Origin: Physcomitrium patens
Taxonomy: Eukaryota; Streptophyta; Bryopsida; Funariales; Funariaceae
Reading direction: 5' to 3'
DNA length: 64,000 bases
NCBI RefSeq assembly: GCF_000002425.4
Contig: NC_037274.1
Span: 12,872,344 to 12,936,343 of the forward strand
This document shows positions 1-10,780 of this stretch, piece by piece; positions within the stretch are counted from its first letter, which is position 1, and the number at the start of each line of letters is the position of its first letter. A program made the position numbers and the translations under genes. The notes under the pieces were generated by a model. That model was not told the DNA's origin. It made no database searches and saw only the letters and a list, made by a program, of their open reading frames with translations.

Positions 1-278
1 TCAAGATCAAGAATTCTTGGCCCTTCTCATTCTTCTATAGAAAGAAATTCCTTTGTATGGATTTTTTCCTTTATTATTCTTAGTTGTTGAATTGGCCTAA
101 GCTCTAGGACTTGAGGTATTTTTTTAGAATCTCTAATACTGGCCATTATTTCTTTTGTAGCTTGATTTAAATCCAATAAATATAGAGAATCTTTTGAATT
201 ATTTTTACTATTAATTGAAGTAGGAGGGAAAAGACTAATATACCTAGACTTTGTTATAAGTACGAAGGCCAGTATCAT
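1..278. other. Unassigned AT-rich stretch with one short minus-strand ORF
   Basis: An 83-codon open frame lies on the minus strand (27-278). I recognise no domain in it. It ends where the repeat that starts near 279 begins, and composition is the same as in the surrounding decayed repeats. It may be a scrap of a retroelement Gag, but I cannot support that from motifs. Confidence 0.2.
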
Positions 279-1500
279 ATTGTAAATGCTTATAGTTTGT
301 AAAAATTATTTGAAACATATAATATGTTAATAAATCTATATATGTGTTAGAGTAGTTAGTAGATTAAATAAAAAAGAGTTGCTATAAAAAAATTTATTTT
401 GTTTGTTTTTTTTTTGTTTTTTTTTTTTTTTTTACTTATTTTGATTTTGGCATTAAAAAATAATATAGGACCTAAATATTTAGTATGGAGCCTTGGAAGA
501 AGGTGGAAGCCTAAGGATAAAAATCTAAACTATTAAGAGGCTAATTAGAAAGGATGAAAGCAAGGCATGGTTAAATGAAGGTAAGGAATAGAAAACTTCA
601 TCCCTATTGGTCGAATACTATGTCCAATGGGCTTTGAGGAGGTTGTCTACGACCTTAATAAGGATTTCAACAACTTGAAAGAGGGCATTTGGAAATTAGA
701 AGCGAGAGTTGTAAAGTTTAGGATTTAGATTACAATTTTTATACAAAAATTAGAGGATTTGGAGTTAGAATGAAGAAGATATAGCCATTTGAAATTAAGG
801 TATTAATTTAAGACATACCATTACTCTTTTGAAGATATGAGGAGTTGTACAAAAGCTTTTGAAGATTGGAAGGGGCGGCTGGAATGGCAATTTTAAAGCC
901 AATATCTTTTATGAAAGAATTATTGCTTTTGAAGTTTATATAAAGGAGTTTTAGGGAGTTGAAGGTGGTATTTCCAAATCAAAGGTAGTAAGTGAATGGT
1001 TTTCTTTATAGTAATGGTTGGAGCCATAACTTGAATTTTTGGACGAATTTTTAGTTCAAATTTTTTGGAAAATATAATATTTTGTATTAAAAAGCTATAC
1101 ATATAAAATTTGTGGCATTTGAGCTTATATTTTGTGTGATATGAAGAAAGTTACATGCAGATATATAAAGTCAAGAGTTTAAAGTGACTATTAGGGTTTT
1201 TAAGATATATAAAGATTTGCTATGAATTTTTAGTTGAAATTTATTATAAAAGTTAATAAGAATACATCAATACCTTATGTAAAATTTTAATTTTTTTGGA
1301 TAGTCGGATTAGGAGATATGAGGTGTTGAAGTTTGGAAAACTTTTCACATAAGGATATACAAGGTTTTAAAGAATTTTATCATATTTTAGGTATCATTGA
1401 TTACTTGAGGCTTATGTATTTAGTGTAATTTCTCAAAAAGAAAAAAATTATATATAAAATTAGGGCTTTTCTTATTTTTGAAGCTTGATTGAAGAATTAA
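279..1500 (+). repeat. Decayed LTR-like repeat, family I, copy 1
   Basis: This stretch aligns by eye with 2800-3440 and with 32798-34080. Shared landmarks in order: a segment reading aaatatttagta, gaagaaggtgga, ctattggtcgaa and tgtccaatgg, then a tail with aggtagtaagtga. The order and spacing match an LTR of about 1.2 kb, but I could not define TG/CA ends or a target duplication. A poly-T run sits near 408-433. There is no coding capacity. Confidence 0.45.
1293..1323 (+). repeat. 31-bp perfect direct repeat (partner 1914-1944)
   Basis: The 31 bases here recur without mismatch at 1914-1944; the core is gatagtcggattaggagata. The flanks of the two copies are not alike, and everything around them is heavily diverged, so a perfect match is unexpected. 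Confidence 0.8.
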
Positions 1501-2560
1501 TGATAGCCAGGAGCCCAATGCTTTCTTGAGGTAAATTCTCTCTACCCTGACATTGACATATTAGGAAGCCCTTTATCCTTACTAGGTGCTTCTTCATGAG
1601 AGATGTAATGTGTATAAGAAGATGATAGTTTGTCTTTAAGAGGTTAAGAACCTTGTTTTTTAATTGGTATTTCTAAATACTTTATATCTTGTGAATTGTG
1701 GTCATCATTTTATTAGCCATGTTGAGATTGACCTACGTTTTGAAGAATAAATCCTCTTTGTGTATTTAAATCTAATGGAACATATTGAATTTGATAATTA
1801 TTATTATAATCATGAAATAGGTTAGGAGGTCCTAAGCTATTATTTTAATTTGAAGTTCTTGCCTCCCTCAATTGATCTTGTGCTTGTTGTTGATAATTTT
1901 CTTGTTAATAATATTTTTGGATAGTCGGATTAGGAGATATGAGGAATTTTTAAAAAAACCATCTTATTAGATTCCCTATACATGTCTGTACGATGGTTTC
2001 TTGTATAATTTTTACACACTACCTTATTTTCTATCCAACAACTACTAGGTCAATGCTTTTTACTACAAAAATAATGCACTTCTTGTCCTTGTCATAGTTG
2101 GTTTCTAAAGCTTTCATTGAAATATTTAAGGTTTTTATTTCTATGAGGTAGAATATAAGATTATTGCTAGCCAAGATTATGCTCGTAATTTTGTGGATTT
2201 GAAAAAAATTAGCTAGTATGCCTTCATTAATTACATTGAGTGTACCACAACTTTGAAATGTGCCTACTAGATTCTATTGAAGGTCGTACTGGGCATGGAT
2301 TTTGGCTCTTAATTAAAAGAATCATTTGTTCTTGCATGGCTTTCATATATTATGCTAGCTTATTTTGAAATTCTTTTTGGTTGTGAAAAATCTCATTTAT
2401 AAATTCTTCCTTCCATCTATTTCAATCCTTTGGATATGTCAATTTTGAGAAGTTAAGTAGTAGTCTAACTTCTAAAGATGCTTGATAATGATTTATAGAT
2501 TGGAATTGATTTTCTACAACTCCATAAAATAATTTTAGATGAAAGAATAAGGGAGAAAGG
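1500..2560 (-). other. Very decayed retroelement interior
   Basis: No frame stays open. On the minus strand around 2290-2490, translation gives charged and amphipathic stretches such as KEEFINEIFHNQKEF that look like a broken Gag-type protein, with several stops. The stretch lies between two copies of repeat family I, so it may be the interior of that element. I cannot assign a family. Confidence 0.25.
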
Positions 2561-2561
2561 A

Positions 2562-2799
2562 TTGGATGTGAATTCTTTTAATTTGGTTGTAGAGGTAAAT
2601 CAAAAGAGAGAAGAGTCAACACTTCTTTTTGCTCCAATGGAACATGAAAGAGAATCTATACTTACTTCTATATCCATCAATTCCTTGATTCAATCAAGAA
2701 ACTTATCAATAATAATTCCAAAGGCTTTACAAGCAGCTCTTATGCCCCACAACCTCCCTATATTTAAAGAGACTAGAGACAATAATCCATTGATACACT
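2562..2799 (+). pseudogene. Gag fragment related to the HK gypsy element
   Basis: The open frame includes a stretch with INSLIQSRNL and then IFKETRDNNPL. The same order occurs in the Gag of the HK element at 44222-44420 (INSLVQLRKL, then IFRDTRNEDPL). The two therefore look homologous: an N-terminal Gag segment of about 80 residues, cut off at 2800 where repeat family I begins. No start context, zinc knuckle or downstream pol is present, so this is a fragment. Confidence 0.45.
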
Positions 2800-3440
2800 G
2801 TTGTACTATAAATACTTAGAGTATATAAAAATTAGTTAAAACATATTTTATGTTCATAAGTCTTGATGTGTGTTAGAATGGTTAATAAATTAATTTATAG
2901 AGAGTGGATATAAGAATTATTATTTTAAATTTTATCTATTTTTATTATAGTATTTAAATTATATAAGATTTAAATATTTAGTATAGAACTTTAAGAGAAG
3001 GTGGAGGCCTAAAGATAAAAATCTAAACTACTAAGAGGCTTATGGAGAGGGATAAAATCAAGGCATGGTTGAATGAAGGCAAAAGGTAAAGAACTTAATT
3101 CCTATTGGTCGAAGGCCATGTCCAATGGATATTTAGCAAGCAATCTGTGACCATAACAAAGATTTTAGCAACTTCAAAAGTAGCATTTAAGAATAAAAAA
3201 TAAGGATTGTAAGGTTTAGGATTTGGACTACAGGTTTAGAATTTAAGATTTAGGATTTAGGATTACAAGAGTGTCCTAGAGATTTTTGATCCTAAATATC
3301 TCTCAATGTATCAGTATTTTTTTTGTTCTGAAATTTTGCCAAGCCTTAAATTCTCCCAAAGACCTCTATAAATGTTTTTGTTTTTCAAAAATATGTGTTT
3401 TATTTTTTATAATTTAGAGTTTATGAATCCTAATTAGGAT
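2800..3440 (+). repeat. Decayed LTR-like repeat, family I, copy 2 (partial)
   Basis: It matches copy 1 from its start to about its middle: the block aaatatttagta, agaaggtggaggcctaaaga, ctattggtcgaa and gtccaatgga appears in the same order. The right part is lost or replaced by an AT-rich stretch rich in ggattta. No ends can be fixed. Confidence 0.4.
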
Positions 3441-3449
3441 TTAAAGATC

Positions 3450-4425
3450 TTAATTTGGGATTTGACTTTCATATTTGTTATCATGTGAGAACTGTGTACA
3501 GAGTTGAAATGCATACCAAATTCCACTTAGCCAAAACAAACCCCGATAGACGGGTCATTGACCTAGTCTATGTCCGACTTTGCCTTCGATTTGTCCACTC
3601 TCCACCTGCTATACCATTGGCTCTCCATCCTCGTTCTCCTGTATCTGCCATCATTCCTTTTGATTCTACCATCTAGACACCTTCATCGGCGTCTCGGGCA
3701 TGCTCTATGAGCATCGACGCAGCGACGACGGTGCCATCATGTACTATAGTTGCAGCTAATGTCGGATGTATACCTCAAATCTCCATCATCAATTTTTGAG
3801 TGCATTCCCTCTGGCGACATTTGTGTTGACCCTGGATGCATCTCCAAGTACAGCTTCCAATGCTTTCTTGCGCTTAGTATTGACAACGTTGGCATCAAGT
3901 TCAAACGATCTAAGTGTCATTGATGTATCGACACTACAAACGATTGTCCATGTCTATCCAGCCCCCGAGACTGCATTGCTTGCTGTGGCATTGCTTGCAA
4001 CGATATCCCAGATTACGCTCCTAACATCGATCCGCTCATAAATGATCATGTAATTTTTTTCTATTCCTCTACTGACCTGGGCAACGGCGAAGGCAACCTT
4101 GACGGAGACATTAGAGGATTCATCAACGATGGATACTGCACGTATCTAATGAGCATTAGCTTGGACGATAAATTTTGCAATACCACACACTGTGCACCCA
4201 AGTGGGCTGAGCTCTCGTACCTGACAAGTAGCTCAGATCGTGACCTCTCAATGCTCTTTTGTGAGACGAGCTATCGTACCCAAATGTCTCATTATAGCTA
4301 ATTGCTGCACTAGCTTGCGATAACTTGACGTAACTTCCTCTACTCCGACCTCTCATCTTTTCTGCTTGTATTGCCATAGGCAGCAACTGCAATTGCTCTA
4401 GCGTGTCCGCAAAAAAATACACCCG
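3450..4425 (+). pseudogene. Remnant of a cysteine-rich protein gene of unknown function
   Basis: Base composition turns clearly GC-richer than on either side. In the frame of position 3765 the translation runs for about 185 codons with one TGA, and is full of cysteines: C-I-P-S-G-D-I-C-V-D-P-G-C, then C-P-C, C-I-A-C-C-G-I-A-C, and further C residues to about 4310. Acidic stretches such as DLGNGEGNLDGDIRGF follow. Upstream, another frame gives GVSGMLYEHRRSDDGAIMYY, so at least one frameshift is present. The pattern suggests a disulfide-rich secreted or extracellular domain. I do not recognise the family and see no signal peptide. It is either a decayed host gene or a captured fragment. Confidence 0.4.
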
Positions 4426-4554
4426 ACAATGGTAATTTTATCCATCTTTGCATGACTATGCTTGATACCGAGCCGGATGCGGTCAATACTCAAACACACC
4501 ATGCACGAACTTGCATGCATTGCATCTCTAATAGTTTTCATTTCGAAAGTCTAT

Positions 4555-4900
4555 ACAATATCTTACTTCTTTCAATACCCTCCATCATAACCTGCATCTC
4601 TTCATACCCTATCTCTTATAATATCTTCCAGCATACCCTGCATCCCTTGATACCCTGCCTCTTACAATATCCTCCATCATACCATGCATCCCTTTATACC
4701 TTACCTCTTCAATACCTTCCATCGTATCCTATATCCTTTGATACCCTGCCTCTTACAATATCCTCCAACATACCCTGCATCTCTTGATATCTCGCCTCAT
4801 AAGATATCTTGCATCTCTTGATATCTTGCCTCCCTCAATACTCTACCTCTAGATATGCCTTGCCTTCCTTGATACCCTACCTCTCTCAATATTCTTATTT
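4555..4900 (+). repeat. Minisatellite, period about 46-47 bp
   Basis: Imperfect tandem units built on cataccctgcatcccttgat and ctcttacaatatcctcca. The phrase ccctgcctcttacaatatcc occurs near 4645 and again near 4742. The units decay toward 4900. The strand is pyrimidine-rich and has an open frame only because the repeat lacks stops. Confidence 0.75.
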
Positions 4901-5609
4901 TTTTGTCTAATCCAAACATCCTTCACAAACTTCATTTCATATTCAAAATAAATGTAAACTTTCACCCTCGAAAAAAGAAGAAGAAGGTGACTCGTAAATA
5001 CTCATGTAGAATGATCACAAACAAATATGTAGAATGATCAATCAATGTATAGCTCCACTCAGGTCACAAAACAGAATGATCACAAACTAGATCAAAAGAA
5101 TCGCCATTATTGAAAATATAATGTAAGACAAAAGAAATTTCCATTATTAAAAATATAATATAATATAAGACCAAAGAAATTATTGATATTTCAAGAGAGA
5201 ATGCATATCTAATGTCTAAGGTATGAACTATTCATCCTCCTCTAATTCTCTAGTGCTGTGCTATTCATTTAAATCCTCCTCCTCTTCCTCCTCCTCCAAC
5301 TCACTACTGCTGTGTTATTTATCTCAATCCACCTCCTCTTCCTCCTCCAACTCCCTAGTGTTGTGCTATTCATCTCAATCCTTTATTGCTCACAACCGCC
5401 AATGCAACTGGCTATACTCAATATGCAATCGCTCCTTTCTTATGTAGTTACTCTTTTCACAGGGCGTTCCCACGATCTAGGCTCTCTATCCATGGTAAGT
5501 GGAATTAGTATGGAACAACACCATGCCATGCCTCTCTTCTCCTCAGGCCGTTGCAATCACTCCTTGTGCAAGGCACATGCATGCATTAGGATCTAAGAGA
5601 AATGCCCTA
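4900..5609. other. Left flank of the C nest, including a TCC-rich tandem repeat at 5223-5395
   Basis: No gene is recognised. Between 5223 and 5395, about three units of roughly 55-60 bp repeat cctcctcctcttcctcctcc and a tail like gtgctattcatctcaatcc; the frame translates as a Ser/Leu repeat. The rest, up to the target duplication cggtg at 5610-5614, is ordinary AT-rich DNA. Confidence 0.5.
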
Positions 5610-5653
5610 CGGTGTGTCAAGGACAAGAACATGATAAAACAAGTAAGACTTCT

Positions 5654-6440
5654 TATGATTGTCATTTTACTTATTCTACAATTCCTTCTAGAATAAACCT
5701 GTATAGGGGAATTCGAACACAGGGAAAGACTAAGTGCATGAGTTTTATTTGTTAGGGTCACACAATTAACCATATTCCGAACTACTAAAACACTAAAAAA
5801 TACTACAATACTTTCTTCCAATAACAATATTCCTTCATCAACTGATAACAACAATGTGCAACCCTACACTTTTAAAAGACTGCTCAAAACTCATAATTTC
5901 CATCCAACACCAAAAATAACAGACTTCACTCCAATCAATCTGATTTCATAGAATTTTTGTAATCACCAACTTCTTTTGTCCAAAACACACACACAACTCT
6001 CAATAAACAACAACCATAATCTTCCATCCATAATCAATCTTCCAATAACTTCTCATATAATTCAATCACTCAGTACTCCAATTACATAATCAATAACTCA
6101 TAAATCAATCTCTAATTTATTCCATAGACTCACTTCTCAGTATTCAGAAACTATCCATTATTCTTCAACAACAAAGAAACAATAAGAAACAAAGAGACAA
6201 AGAGACAAAGAAAGAGGTAGCACCAAGCTTACCTCGGCTCATGACTATCATAGTCTGGCACCTCAACAAACTTCTATAACTCCTATATAATTGCTCTTGA
6301 TTTCCAGATCCTACTTGGAATCCTATAATTAACCACTTTTAATAATTAAATCAATCATCCGTCTTCCTGAATTAACTATTCTATGAACTATTAGTTTATT
6401 TTATTAATATCTTACAGAAATGAATTAATATCTATTCTAC
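5654..6440. mobile_element. Unclassified 787-bp insertion in the C LTR
   Basis: The other C LTR runs uninterrupted at this point (gacttctctcatag). Here the site is split, and the hexamer acttct stands on both sides (5648-5653 and 6441-6446), as a target duplication would. The insert has no TG/CA ends, no terminal inverted repeat, no poly-A and no coding frame of note. It contains a GAAACAAAGAGACAAAG stretch near 6180-6215. I cannot name its class; an old solo LTR with lost ends or a non-autonomous element are both possible. Confidence 0.55.
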
Positions 6441-6604
6441 ACTTCTCTCAAAGAAAGATGACAAAATAGAAATAACTTGATATATATATTAAGAAAGAAA
6501 CTGGAATGGCTATTGCCAAAAGCTAAGAAAAGTAGAGACCCTTGAAATTAGACTGGAAGTAAGAAAAGAGTTGACAAGAGTGAAGAAGGCTTCATTCTTC
6601 TCTC

Positions 6605-6636
6605 TATATATACTATCTAACTAGGAGCTACGTGGC
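6605..6636 (-). promoter_or_regulatory. C-family LTR promoter: TATA box with an ACGT-core element just upstream
   Basis: On the minus strand a TATATATA (6605-6612) is preceded, about 16 bp upstream, by GCCACGTA (6629-6636). The same pair occurs in the C-like LTR at 43891-43923 (TGCCACGTAA, then TATATATA). In the other C LTR the core reads CATGTA, a C-to-T change. ACGT cores bind plant bZIP factors; that they act here is inference. Confidence 0.5.
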
Positions 6637-6997
6637 CATGTTCTATAGGACCTTCAATATGTATTGACTTTGTAGAATACATGCCTTGACTTACAAGGTA
6701 AGATTTTCTATGTGTAGATGATATAGTTAGCTTGGTCTTCAAGCTAACAACATGTGTGGTACATGGCCAACTTATTGACCACATTTTTAATCCAAAAAAT
6801 CAATTAAAGACACCTATAAAGTCAAAGCAACCTCTATGAAGCTTTTAAGAAGCTTCTATAATAAATATTATAGAATTAATTTACTTTTACCTATTTTTAC
6901 TTACTTCTACGTATTTAAACATGTAATTATTGGCATACATGCATATGTCCATGACATTACCCTCTCTTCTAGGGACGAGTTCTATGAGAAGCAATCA

Positions 6998-7440
6998 TCA
7001 TATATTAACGAAATCTATAATGCGACAAATTGTATTTGCCACATACTTTGATCTTTGTTCTCTTCGAAGATGATTGATAGGGCCTTTCAACCATTTGTAG
7101 TGTCTCATATGAGGGCAAGAAGACCACTCAATAATTTGATCATTGTTGAAGCCTTCATAACTTCCTTCAAATAAAATATTTGAAACACCGTCAGGAGATG
7201 TCCCTACCTCTAGTAAAATCACTAAAACATTGGGAGTCTCTTCCAAGGTTGTGATACCAAATGCATTGTATCTTGCCATCTATTTGAGGAAGAGTATGTC
7301 GTTCTTGAAGATCTTCATCTCGATTGCGTTGTCTTGAAAGTTGTGACAATCATAATGTCTCATCAGGCAGGTCAACAAATAAAGGTTCTTAAGTCGAATC
7401 CATTGGTTGTTGATTTTCCATCTCTCTAGCATCACAACCA
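6998..7440 (-). pseudogene. Element C extra 3' ORF downstream of the chromodomain
   Basis: The last 93 codons (6998-7279) are open; residues include FEGSYEGFNNDQ, then EWSS, RHYKWLKGPINHL and REQR. The frame lies between the chromodomain and the 3' LTR, on the pol strand. Homologues are at 10781-11134 (element A) and 43246-43530 (element G). Upstream of 7279 the homology continues in another frame (toward 7440), so a frameshift and stops are present. There is no transmembrane segment and no Env-like feature. I do not recognise the fold; the conserved core H-Y-[RK]-W-L-x-x-P-[IM]-N-[HY]-L-x-R-E-Q suggests a real protein that was under selection in active copies. Confidence 0.6.
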
Positions 7441-7559
7441 CAAAGAAGCTACAAATAAGGATTGAAAATAGAATGTTATCTTATCTAGATGTTGTTTCTT
7501 TTATAAAGAAGATTTTCATCTTGATTTTGATGGATGTCATCAATGAAAAGCCTCCACCA

Positions 7560-8990
7560 CCTTTGTTGCATTTGTAAGATTCTTTATTAACTCCCTTGTC
7601 CATTCACTAATATCATATCCGTGCCAATGGACAAGATATTCTAATTTATTTTGGTGCCACCTTGAATCTAAGACTTCTTCCACTTAAAACTCTTTATTGT
7701 TGTCCACTTCTATGGGAGGAGGTGGAGCTTGTCTTCTTCTTGGTATGTCCACTATCTTGTATGGTTCAAGAAGAGACATGTGAAATACTAGATGGATTTT
7801 TATTGACTCCGGTAGATGTAAACGATATACAACTGGATTAATTTATATAAAAATAGAAAATGGTCTAAGTCTTCGATAGTCTAACTTGTCACAAGGATGA
7901 GTGGTCTTGATATTGCGATGAAGTAACCATATCTTATCACCCATGTGGAATGGTGGTTGTTCCTTTCGATAGACATCCGCATTGACCTTTTGTTATTCTT
8001 GAGCTTCTTTTAACTGTACCTTCATCATTGCATGTAGCTCTAACAAATGAATTTCTAAATCTTTCATAGTAGGATTATCAACTTTTGAAAAGTCAAAAGT
8101 ATCAAGTCGTGGATGATAACTATAATTGGTAAAGAAAGGTGTTTGTTTTGTAGAAGAATGTACTATGTCATTGTAAGCAAACTCTACCAATAATAAAAGA
8201 GTTGTCCAATCATCTTGTTGGTAGTTAATGGTACATCTTAAATACTACTCCAAAACTTCATTAATATGCTCCATTTGTCCATCAATTTGAGGATGGAATA
8301 TCAAAGATAGTTTTATATCCACTTTTAGAATCTTGAAAAGAGTCCACCAAAATCTTGATACAAATTGAGTTCTCCTACTTGATATAATATCCTTGGATAA
8401 TCCATGATATCAATAGATATTGTCAAGAAAAAGCTTAGCTGTTTCTTCACTTGTGATAGATTTTATATTTGATACAAAATGTGCCATCTTAGTAAAACAA
8501 TCTACTATCACGAATATAGAGTCATAAGAACCTGAGATTGAAAGATTTGTGATGAAATCCATAGAAAAAAAAGACCATGGTTGTTCTGGAATGGATAATG
8601 GCTGAAGAAGTCTCTAAGGTTGATGAAGAGGAGTTTTTGATTTCGAGCAAACATCATAAGATTGTACAAAACCTTTGACTGCTTTCCACATTTGGGACCA
8701 CCAAAAATCCCTAGATATTAGTTCCAAAATTTTATTATATCCAAAATGTCCTACTACTGAAAAGTCATGACGAGCTTGAAGAACATGTAATCGAGCTTCA
8801 CCTTTTGAAACATATATGCATCCCTCAAAATATAGTAGATTCTTCTTGAATTCAAAATTAGAAGTATCATGAGACTTTAAAGGATTTCTCTTAAAATCAT
8901 GAATAAGAGGATCAGAAGACATACTTGACTGAACTTGCTTAATGAAAGTTAAATCAACAATTTGTATTGATTTCATTGCTCAAAGATGAA
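7560..8990 (-). pseudogene. Element C integrase and chromodomain, decayed
   Basis: Minus-strand translation of about 7590-7720 gives a chromodomain with VEEVLDSRWHQ, LEYLVHWHGYDIS and EW, which normally directs integration to particular histone marks. At 7993-8190 the integrase core reads EFAYNDIVHSSTKQTPFF, and at 8614-8976 the zinc-binding part reads ARHDFSVVGHFGYNKILELI with a later DVCSKSK. The order matches that of element A (11255-12741). Several frameshifts and stops separate the pieces, so no product can be made. Confidence 0.75.
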
Positions 8991-8999
8991 GATGCGCTG

Positions 9000-10318
9000 A
9001 CTTCAAGAGAATTATTAGTTGTTGATCAAAAGCAGCATCTCCTTCCTTAAGTGTAAGGTAAGATCGTTTAGAAAGTGCATCTGACAAATCTTATTGTTTT
9101 TCTGGTCGATAAGTGATCTTGAATTCAAATCTTGACAAAGACATATTTTAATGGGCTTGGCAATGATTCAAAACATGTGTTGACATAAAATATTGAAGAT
9201 TCTTGTAATTCGTATACACTGTGACGAAGCTAGAAGCACCTTCTAAATATTGGCCCCATTCTTAAAATCAATCCATAATTGCAAGAAGTCATTTATCATG
9301 GATCTCGTAGTTGATCTCGATTGCTGAAAATTTTCTGGAATGAAAAGCTATTGGATAAAGTTTATCACCTATTTTGATTTATGATAATATGACATTTAAA
9401 GCAAAGTTTGATGAGTCTATTTCTATAAAAAATGGCTTAAAAAATCGACGCAATATAAGATTGGTGCAAAAACAAAGGCTGTCTTCAAAGCTTCAAATGC
9501 TACTTCAGGTTCTTGATTTCATTGAAGTTTATCTTTACAAGTCAAACGTGTAAGTGGAGTTGCAACTTGAGAGAAGTCTTTGTTGGAGATCCAATAGTAG
9601 TTGACAAATCTCAAAAAGCATTGGACATCTCTTATCATTTTTGGGATCTTCCAATCCGTAACAGTTTAAACTTTCTTAGGATCCATCATAAGTCCATCAT
9701 TTGAAATGATGTATTCTAAGAAGTCGACTTGAGTAGTGTGAAATATATCCTTTCTATCTTAGCATAGAGTCCTGCATCTCTTAATTTTTGTAATACATGA
9801 CGAACATAAAGTTCATAGTCTTCTATGTTCTTAGAATAGATTAAGTTGTTGTCTAAGTAACAGACAATAAAATCATCTAAAAACTCTTGAAAGACATCAT
9901 TCATTAGATATTGGAATGCTGCTGGTACATTTGTAAGTCCAAAAGGCATGACGTTGTATTCAAAATATCCATACCTTGTTCGAAACGTAGTCTTCTATTT
10001 ATCTCCTTCTTTGATGTGTACCACATTGTATGCTCCTCGTATATCTATTTTTGTATAGATCTTAGCTTGATTCAACTGATCAAGGAGTCCAGATATCAAA
10101 AGTAGTAGGTACCCATTTTTGATAGTGATTTTATTGAGTCCTTGCTAATCGATATACATCAACAATGATCCACCTTTTTTCTTTACAAATAGAATTGGAG
10201 CTCCTATTGCAGATTTGAAATGGCATATGAAGTTCTTGGCTAAATTCTCTTCAATATACTCCTTGAGTTCAACCAACTCATTTGAGATAAATTATAGATT
10301 GGTCTAAATAGCGGTTGT
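9000..10318 (-). pseudogene. Element C reverse transcriptase-RNase H, decayed
   Basis: The frame 9716-9949 contains MPFGLTNVPAAFQYLMNDVF and then CYLDNNLIYSKN, where the RT catalytic YLDD has become YLDN. Segments between 9000 and 9700 match the RNase H and RT thumb of element A. The gene is cut at 10318 by insertion of element A and resumes at 25137. The D-to-N change alone would inactivate the polymerase. Confidence 0.75.
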
Positions 10319-10478
10319 TGTCACGGACACAAAATACAGACTTGAAATCTAACAAGAAGTTCAAGAAGAAGTGGCAGAACTAGATTAAACAGATGAGTAC
10401 AAGAACAACACCAGAAAGGTGAGCTAGAACTCCAAGAGATGTGTTGTCGAGACTGAAGAACCCTTCAGCCTCGACTCC

Positions 10479-10486
10479 TATATATA
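10479..10486 (-). promoter_or_regulatory. TATA box of the element A LTR
   Basis: TATATATA followed on the minus strand by GG, downstream of the heat-shock elements. It is conserved in the other LTR at 24880-24887 and, as TATATA, in the solo LTR at 57304-57309. Confidence 0.6.
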
Positions 10487-10594
10487 CTACTGAATAGGAA
10501 GCTTCTCGAGCTACTTCTGCTAACTAGGACGCTTCTCCAACAACTTCTACTAATTAGGAAACTTCTCGAGCAACTTCTTAGAATCTATCAAAAT

Positions 10595-10654
10595 ATTCTA
10601 GAACCTTCTAAGAGAATCTTTAGGGAATATTCTAAGAATCTTCTAGAACCTTCT
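10595..10654 (-). promoter_or_regulatory. Perfect heat-shock elements in the U3 of element A
   Basis: Heat-shock factor binds alternating nGAAn and nTTCn pentamers. At 10595-10609 there are three perfect units (aTTCtaGAAccTTCt). At 10635-10654 there are four (aGAAtcTTCtaGAAccTTCt). Looser GAA/TTC pairs continue to about 10715. In the sense of the element they lie about 110-170 bp upstream of the TATA box. Regulation by heat is inferred, not seen. Confidence 0.75.
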
Positions 10655-10780
10655 AAAAGAATCTTTAGAGAATCTTTAGAGAATATTCTAGAAGAATATT
10701 CGAAGAATCTTCCAATGTATGTCCATGACATCACCTCTTCTTCTAACTTCCAGGTCTCCGAGAAGCAATGTTGTTATCAG

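Larger units (their letters stand above)
5615..6956 (-). repeat. Element C 3' LTR (interrupted)
   Basis: It matches 32244-32792, for example gaaataacttgatatatata and ggaatggctattgccaaaag. Without the insert at 5654-6440 it is 555 bp, against 549 bp for the partner. A purine tract on the minus strand (complement of 6957-6974) sits directly inside it and would be the PPT. Confidence 0.85.
10319..10730 (-). repeat. Element A 3' LTR
   Basis: 412 bp, the same length as 24720-25131, with 10-bp imperfect terminal inverted repeats (TGTCACGGAC / GTCCATGACA). A PPT-like purine tract on the minus strand (complement of 10731-10743, GAAGAAGAGGTGA) borders it on the inside. Confidence 0.95.

Noticed and set aside
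3225-3265. Interstitial telomere repeat
   Set aside because: Only imperfect gatttaggatttaggatta is seen; plant TTTAGGG units are not repeated.
5700-5725. tRNA or SINE promoter
   Set aside because: A B-box-like string is present but no A box, tRNA fold or poly-A/T tail.
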